DNA of 64,000 bases, taken from positions 113,594-177,593 of the forward strand of contig CAWIVN010000017.1 of the NCBI GenBank assembly GCA_963839515.1, written 5' to 3'. A program made the position numbers and the translations under genes. Shown here in pieces: positions 61,311-64,000 of this stretch. Positions within the stretch are counted from its first letter, which is position 1; each line of letters opens with the position of its first letter. The DNA comes from Fredericiella sp963839515. Lineage in GTDB: Bacteria; Chloroflexota; Anaerolineae; Caldilineales; Caldilineaceae. The notes beneath the pieces are model-generated. The model worked only from the letters and a program-made list of their open reading frames with translations. It was not told where the DNA came from and did not search any database.

Positions 61311-61738
61311 CGGTTGGCATACAAAGTGAGGTGTTGATGAAAATTCTCTCCCTTGTTATGACAATTGTGGCCAACCGCAGCCACGAACGAGCATTAACAG
61401 TACTGTCACCGCAACGGTCTGGTGGCACGCAACACGTTGGAGCGCAGACGGTGGTTGACACCATCTCCATAATTGCTACCAACAAGCTTCGTCAGATAGA
61501 CTTAGCGCAGGTGGTGGCATGGGGATTGAACACCGATCTCCAACCTGAAACGTTTGCTCTTGTGCTATGTCGAGTGTTGGAAAATTACTATCAACACGGT
61601 ACTCGTGACAGACTGCTAGCCTTTGTTGCCGATGCGGCAGAAGCCGGCCTTTTTACGTCTCCTCTTGTTAGCCAACTCTCACTCCGTGAAATGTACTCCT
61701 CTATTATCGAGGTTGGTACCAAATGGATCTGGTTATAG
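60944..61738 (+). CDS. C-terminal segment of the STAND ATPase (frame-interrupted)
   Basis: 264 residues in the frame that follows the last repeat-region indel (about 60953). Four more AIDDERSRAAALAS repeats lead into a unique C-terminal cap of about 140 residues (SEVLMKILSLVMTIVANRSHERALTVL, in short LMKILSLVMTIVANRSHE, and ending KWIWL). Between 60763 and 60953 the true frame is that of the previous entry. The apparent start codon is inside an indel-disturbed unit and is not a real start. Confidence 0.68.
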   Translation: MMSAGRAAALASLAPQLTGSLLRDALKAVLAIDDERSRAAALASLAPQLTGELQHVALEAALEAALAIDDERSRAAALASLVPHLTGELQHVALEAVLKAALAIDDERSRAAALASLIPHLTAVGIQSEVLMKILSLVMTIVANRSHERALTVLSPQRSGGTQHVGAQTVVDTISIIATNKLRQIDLAQVVAWGLNTDLQPETFALVLCRVLENYYQHGTRDRLLAFVADAAEAGLFTSPLVSQLSLREMYSSIIEVGTKWIWL

Positions 61739-61768
61739 GTTATCGACTCCTATCAAGGCGCACCTCAA

Positions 61769-62204
61769 TTACGGCTCTGCATCCTCGACATCCTCAGCAA
61801 AGACATCTTGCACCTGTGCCGCACCAACAACTGGCTTGCCCATCGCCTTTTCTATCCGCCGCAGGAGTTCGGACTCACGGCAGCGGAAGAACTCGTTGAA
61901 GTCGTCCAGCCGTGCGGCAAGAGGATAGATGTTGTGGGAGTCGAGGATCTCGTCCAGTGCGCGGCTCGTCGATGCCGGCCTGCTGCTGCAGCAGTGCCAA
62001 GTAACTGCTGGGAGCCTTGTTGCCGACAGTGCGATTGGTCTTGGCGGAGAGCGGCGTCTTGTTGACGATCGAATCGTAGCGCTTGACCTCGATGCCCTGC
62101 TTGATGCACCAGTCCTTGGGGAAGATGTGATGAATGTCCACGCTCTCGTCGAAGTAGAGTTGCGACTCAATCGGGTCGCCGGAGCGGAAGTCGAGTGCGC
62201 CGTC
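61769..62204 (-). pseudogene. C-terminal HNH part of the DUF262 protein (frame-shifted)
   Basis: From 62204 to 61968 one frame encodes DGALDFRSGDPIES, VDIHHIFPKDWCIKQG and NKTPLSAKTNRTVGN; HHIFP is the HNH/DUF1524 nuclease motif. From about 61960 to the stop at 61769 a second frame continues ALDEILDSHNIYPLAARLDDF and ends DVEDAEP. A junction near 62200 joins the first to the main DUF262 frame. At least two single-base indels are therefore needed to read the C-terminus. Confidence 0.68.
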
Positions 62205-63387
62205 GCGCGAGCAGCAGGGCGTGCAGACCCTTGTAGGCAGCACTATTCCGTGTGCGGAGCGTAAAAAGGCGTGAGGGGAAGAAGTTGGCGTCGCGGATCG
62301 TGGTCGGCTCAAGGCCGCCGTCGAGCCAGGCAAGTACTTCGGGCAAGTCGCGGGCAAAGCGGCTCTCGACAGAGCTGCCGTACAACTCGCCAAAGACACC
62401 GCACCAGTACCAGCGCACCAGGCGCGAGCGCACGCCATCGTTCTCGGCGCGGTTGCCCAACATGGCCATGATGGCAGCCAGGGGCGTCAACTGGGTGCCG
62501 TAGGGAAGATCGCGGGCGGCAAAGATCTTCTGGCTGCGCAGCAGCTTGGCCACACGGATAAAGCCTTCCGTGACGGCGTCCGCCCACCGGCAGTACTCGG
62601 CCAGGGTGAGAGAAAGGATATCTTTGCGCTTGCAGCCGACGCCGGGCGCGTTGTCGAGCGTCACGCCCACGCTGATCTTTACCTCGCGGCGGGCGGAGGT
62701 GGCGAGCAGGGCGATGGCCTGGAGCAACTCGCCGCTCTGGATCTCCTTGAGCACCTTGAAATCTTTTAGTTTTTTCTGGCGCACTTCCCAGTCCTGGCGC
62801 AGGTTGTAGTCGTCGGCGGCAAAGGTGGCGGTCATCAACTCAAACACGGTGAGCGACACGCCGCCGGTATTCACTTTCTCGAACACTTGGCAGACCGCCT
62901 CCTTGGGTGTGGGGCGGCGCAACGTAATCAGTGGCATCTGGTACTGCTCAAAACGCTTGATGACCGCTGCCTCGAAGCGCGAAAAGAGCTTGACCTTTTC
63001 ACGATCCCAATCCCAGTACGCCTCGAAGCCCGCTCGCCAGTCGCTGGCGTGGAAGATATATTCGAAGGGAAATAGGCCATGCTTGTACTCGAACTCGCGG
63101 GTGGAGTAATCCTCGAGCACATCACTGCGGAAGTTGCGTACCAGACGGTCCTCCGGCAGGGAAACGATGGCCTCGTCGCGGTCGCCGTCGGGCTTGAGGG
63201 CCGCCTCCATCTTGATGTAGTACCAGCGCTTGATGAGCTTTTTGCGGGCATGTTGCGTGTCTACGGGCTTGCCGTAGAAGGTGGCAAGATAGAGTGACGT
63301 CAGCCGCTGCTGGCCGTCGAGGATTAGACGGTCTGGCTTGGTCCCGTTGGTGTAGACACCCTGGACCGGCCGCGGCTTGAACCTCAC
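62167..63387 (-). CDS. DUF262 (GmrSD/type IV restriction-like) main segment
   Basis: 406 residues. DGQQRLTSLYLATFYGKP is the DUF262 ParB-like NTPase motif (short DGQQRLTSLY), and VFEKVNTGGVSLTVFELMTA is the second conserved block (FEKVNTGG). It belongs to the COG1479 family, whose members with a C-terminal HNH (found in the next frame downstream) cut modified phage DNA, as in GmrSD, or nick in phosphorothioate or BREX-linked defence. The final 20 residues here are out of frame. N-terminal residues lie in other frames up to 63589. Confidence 0.78.
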   Translation of the reverse strand: MRFKPRPVQGVYTNGTKPDRLILDGQQRLTSLYLATFYGKPVDTQHARKKLIKRWYYIKMEAALKPDGDRDEAIVSLPEDRLVRNFRSDVLEDYSTREFEYKHGLFPFEYIFHASDWRAGFEAYWDWDREKVKLFSRFEAAVIKRFEQYQMPLITLRRPTPKEAVCQVFEKVNTGGVSLTVFELMTATFAADDYNLRQDWEVRQKKLKDFKVLKEIQSGELLQAIALLATSARREVKISVGVTLDNAPGVGCKRKDILSLTLAEYCRWADAVTEGFIRVAKLLRSQKIFAARDLPYGTQLTPLAAIMAMLGNRAENDGVRSRLVRWYWCGVFGELYGSSVESRFARDLPEVLAWLDGGLEPTTIRDANFFPSRLFTLRTRNSAAYKGLHALLLARRRTRLPLRRPD

Positions 63388-63589
63388 CTCCTTCGCCGCC
63401 CGTTTCGAGCACCATCACCGTGCCAACCGGGTAGGCGAGCGACAGGCTGGCCAGGAGGCTGCGGATGTGATCGTCGTCCCACACCCGGCCCGCGCTGGAA
63501 GTCGGGGAGCTGCGTCTTGCCTTCGGCGATGCTGCGCAGCATGTCAAACGGGCCTCCTTGGTGCTGTCAAAGGTTGTGATGGCGGGCAT
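63388..63589 (-). pseudogene. N-terminal part of the DUF262 protein (frame-shifted)
   Basis: Starting at ATG 63589, MPAITTFDSTKEA, then in the next frame MLRSIAEGKTQLPDFQRG (typical DUF262 start), then back in the first frame VWDDDHIRSLLASLSLAYP and VMVLETGGE, and finally into the main frame as EVRFKPRP. The shifts fit a missing G in GAGGC-CCG near 63550, an extra G in GCGGGCCGG near 63495 and an extra G in GAAGGAGG near 63395. Confidence 0.65.
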
Positions 63590-63757
63590 TTGTTTTTGCT
63601 TTCACGTATTTTGGATTTCGTTATTGAGAGGTGTGTACTCTGGTGCGCCAAATGACTCTGCCACCTCTGCTACATTCACCTGTTTATCTAGAGCAACTTA
63701 TGGCTGCTACAGATACTTCTTCAGATTGTAATGCGATTGCAGGACACTTCAAGGCGG

Positions 63758-64000
63758 CTAAGGTACTTCCCAGAAGCAGTCGTGTCTACTACTGCAATGA
63801 TTGGATAAACGCCGGAGTTTAGGGTTGCCTGGAACTTCATCAACTGCACCTTGCAGCAGTTGGGTCAGCTTGCCCTGTCTCTCTGCCCAGCGCAATAGGT
63901 TGAAAATAACCTCTTTCTGGGTATTGCCACCGGCAATGTCGGCCAGGTCTTCATCAAAGCCGATCTTGACCATGTGCCAATCCAAACTTGTCGAATGCGT
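63758..64000 (-). CDS. EAD1 domain protein, partial at right edge
   Basis: The frame is open to the window end, so the N-terminus lies outside. HMVKIGFDEDLADIAGGNT, VIFNLLRWAERQGKL and NPKLRRL match the second half of effector-associated domain 1 (compare the EAD1 gene at 45746). After the domain the frame ends within about 15 residues (stop at 63758), so either this is a short EAD1-only protein or it is truncated. The intergenic DNA from 63590 to 63757 shows no feature. Confidence 0.65.
   Translation of the reverse strand, partial: THSTSLDWHMVKIGFDEDLADIAGGNTQKEVIFNLLRWAERQGKLTQLLQGAVDEVPGNPKLRRLSNHCSSRHDCFWEVP

Overview
The window looks like a chromosomal segment of a high-GC, Gram-positive-style or monoderm bacterium, most likely a member of the Chloroflexota (Anaerolineae/Caldilineae type). 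The pointers are inferential: secreted proteins with long Thr-Pro-Thr-Ala-Thr-Pro linkers, a secreted protein ending in FLPVV, sugar ABC loci with GntR-LacI hybrid regulators, and several NTPase/EAD1/GDKV-repeat conflict proteins of the kind common in that phylum. No rRNA or tRNA gene was recognised and no CRISPR array is present.

Layout. 1-5300: end of a membrane glycosyltransferase-like gene, a PIN-toxin pair, a secreted linker protein, then ferritin and flavodoxin followed by a ferric-iron ABC permease and ATPase (to 8037). 8041-10902: rpiB-zwf-pgl, the oxidative pentose phosphate branch. 11056-18809: a Tat-exported sulfatase, aldo/keto reductase, QueF, a hydrolase, a terminase-small-subunit-like protein, a lipoprotein phosphoesterase, and a MarR regulator facing a DUF1801 gene. 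19133-33002: a sugar-utilisation locus with two divergent operons. The leftward one is a lipoprotein binding protein, two permeases and two paralogous GH38-like alpha-mannosidases. The rightward one is a GntR-LacI regulator, a GH2 enzyme and a uroporphyrinogen-decarboxylase-like protein. Back-to-back promoters with operator-like palindromes lie between them. 33151-39578: a LamG/LRR/Fn3 secreted protein, a membrane protein, two methyltransferases and a GNAT.

40091-46546 holds an apparently intact conflict-type module: an nSTAND1-type NTPase with about 14 WD40 repeats, a protein with a zincin-like layout but a broken HExxH motif, and an opposite-strand EAD1 protein. The NTPase and the EAD1 protein share an unusual GDKV/GGDK repeat. 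47180-53283 is housekeeping: polyphosphate kinase, glycogen phosphorylase and an R2-like ligand-binding oxidase.

53300-64000 resembles a defence island in decay or in poorly resolved sequence. It carries hsdM-like debris, an intact TIR protein, and a translationally overlapping giant STAND ATPase (MinD-like KGGxGR plus NB-ARC plus 36-residue helical repeats) broken by about six single-base indels. A DUF262/HNH type IV restriction-like gene with several more indels and the edge of another EAD1 gene follow.

A family of about 70-bp intergenic hairpin elements (arms GGCACAAGGTCCGGCGG) occurs at seven sites plus one half copy. Three of the sites have an internally duplicated core and right arm.
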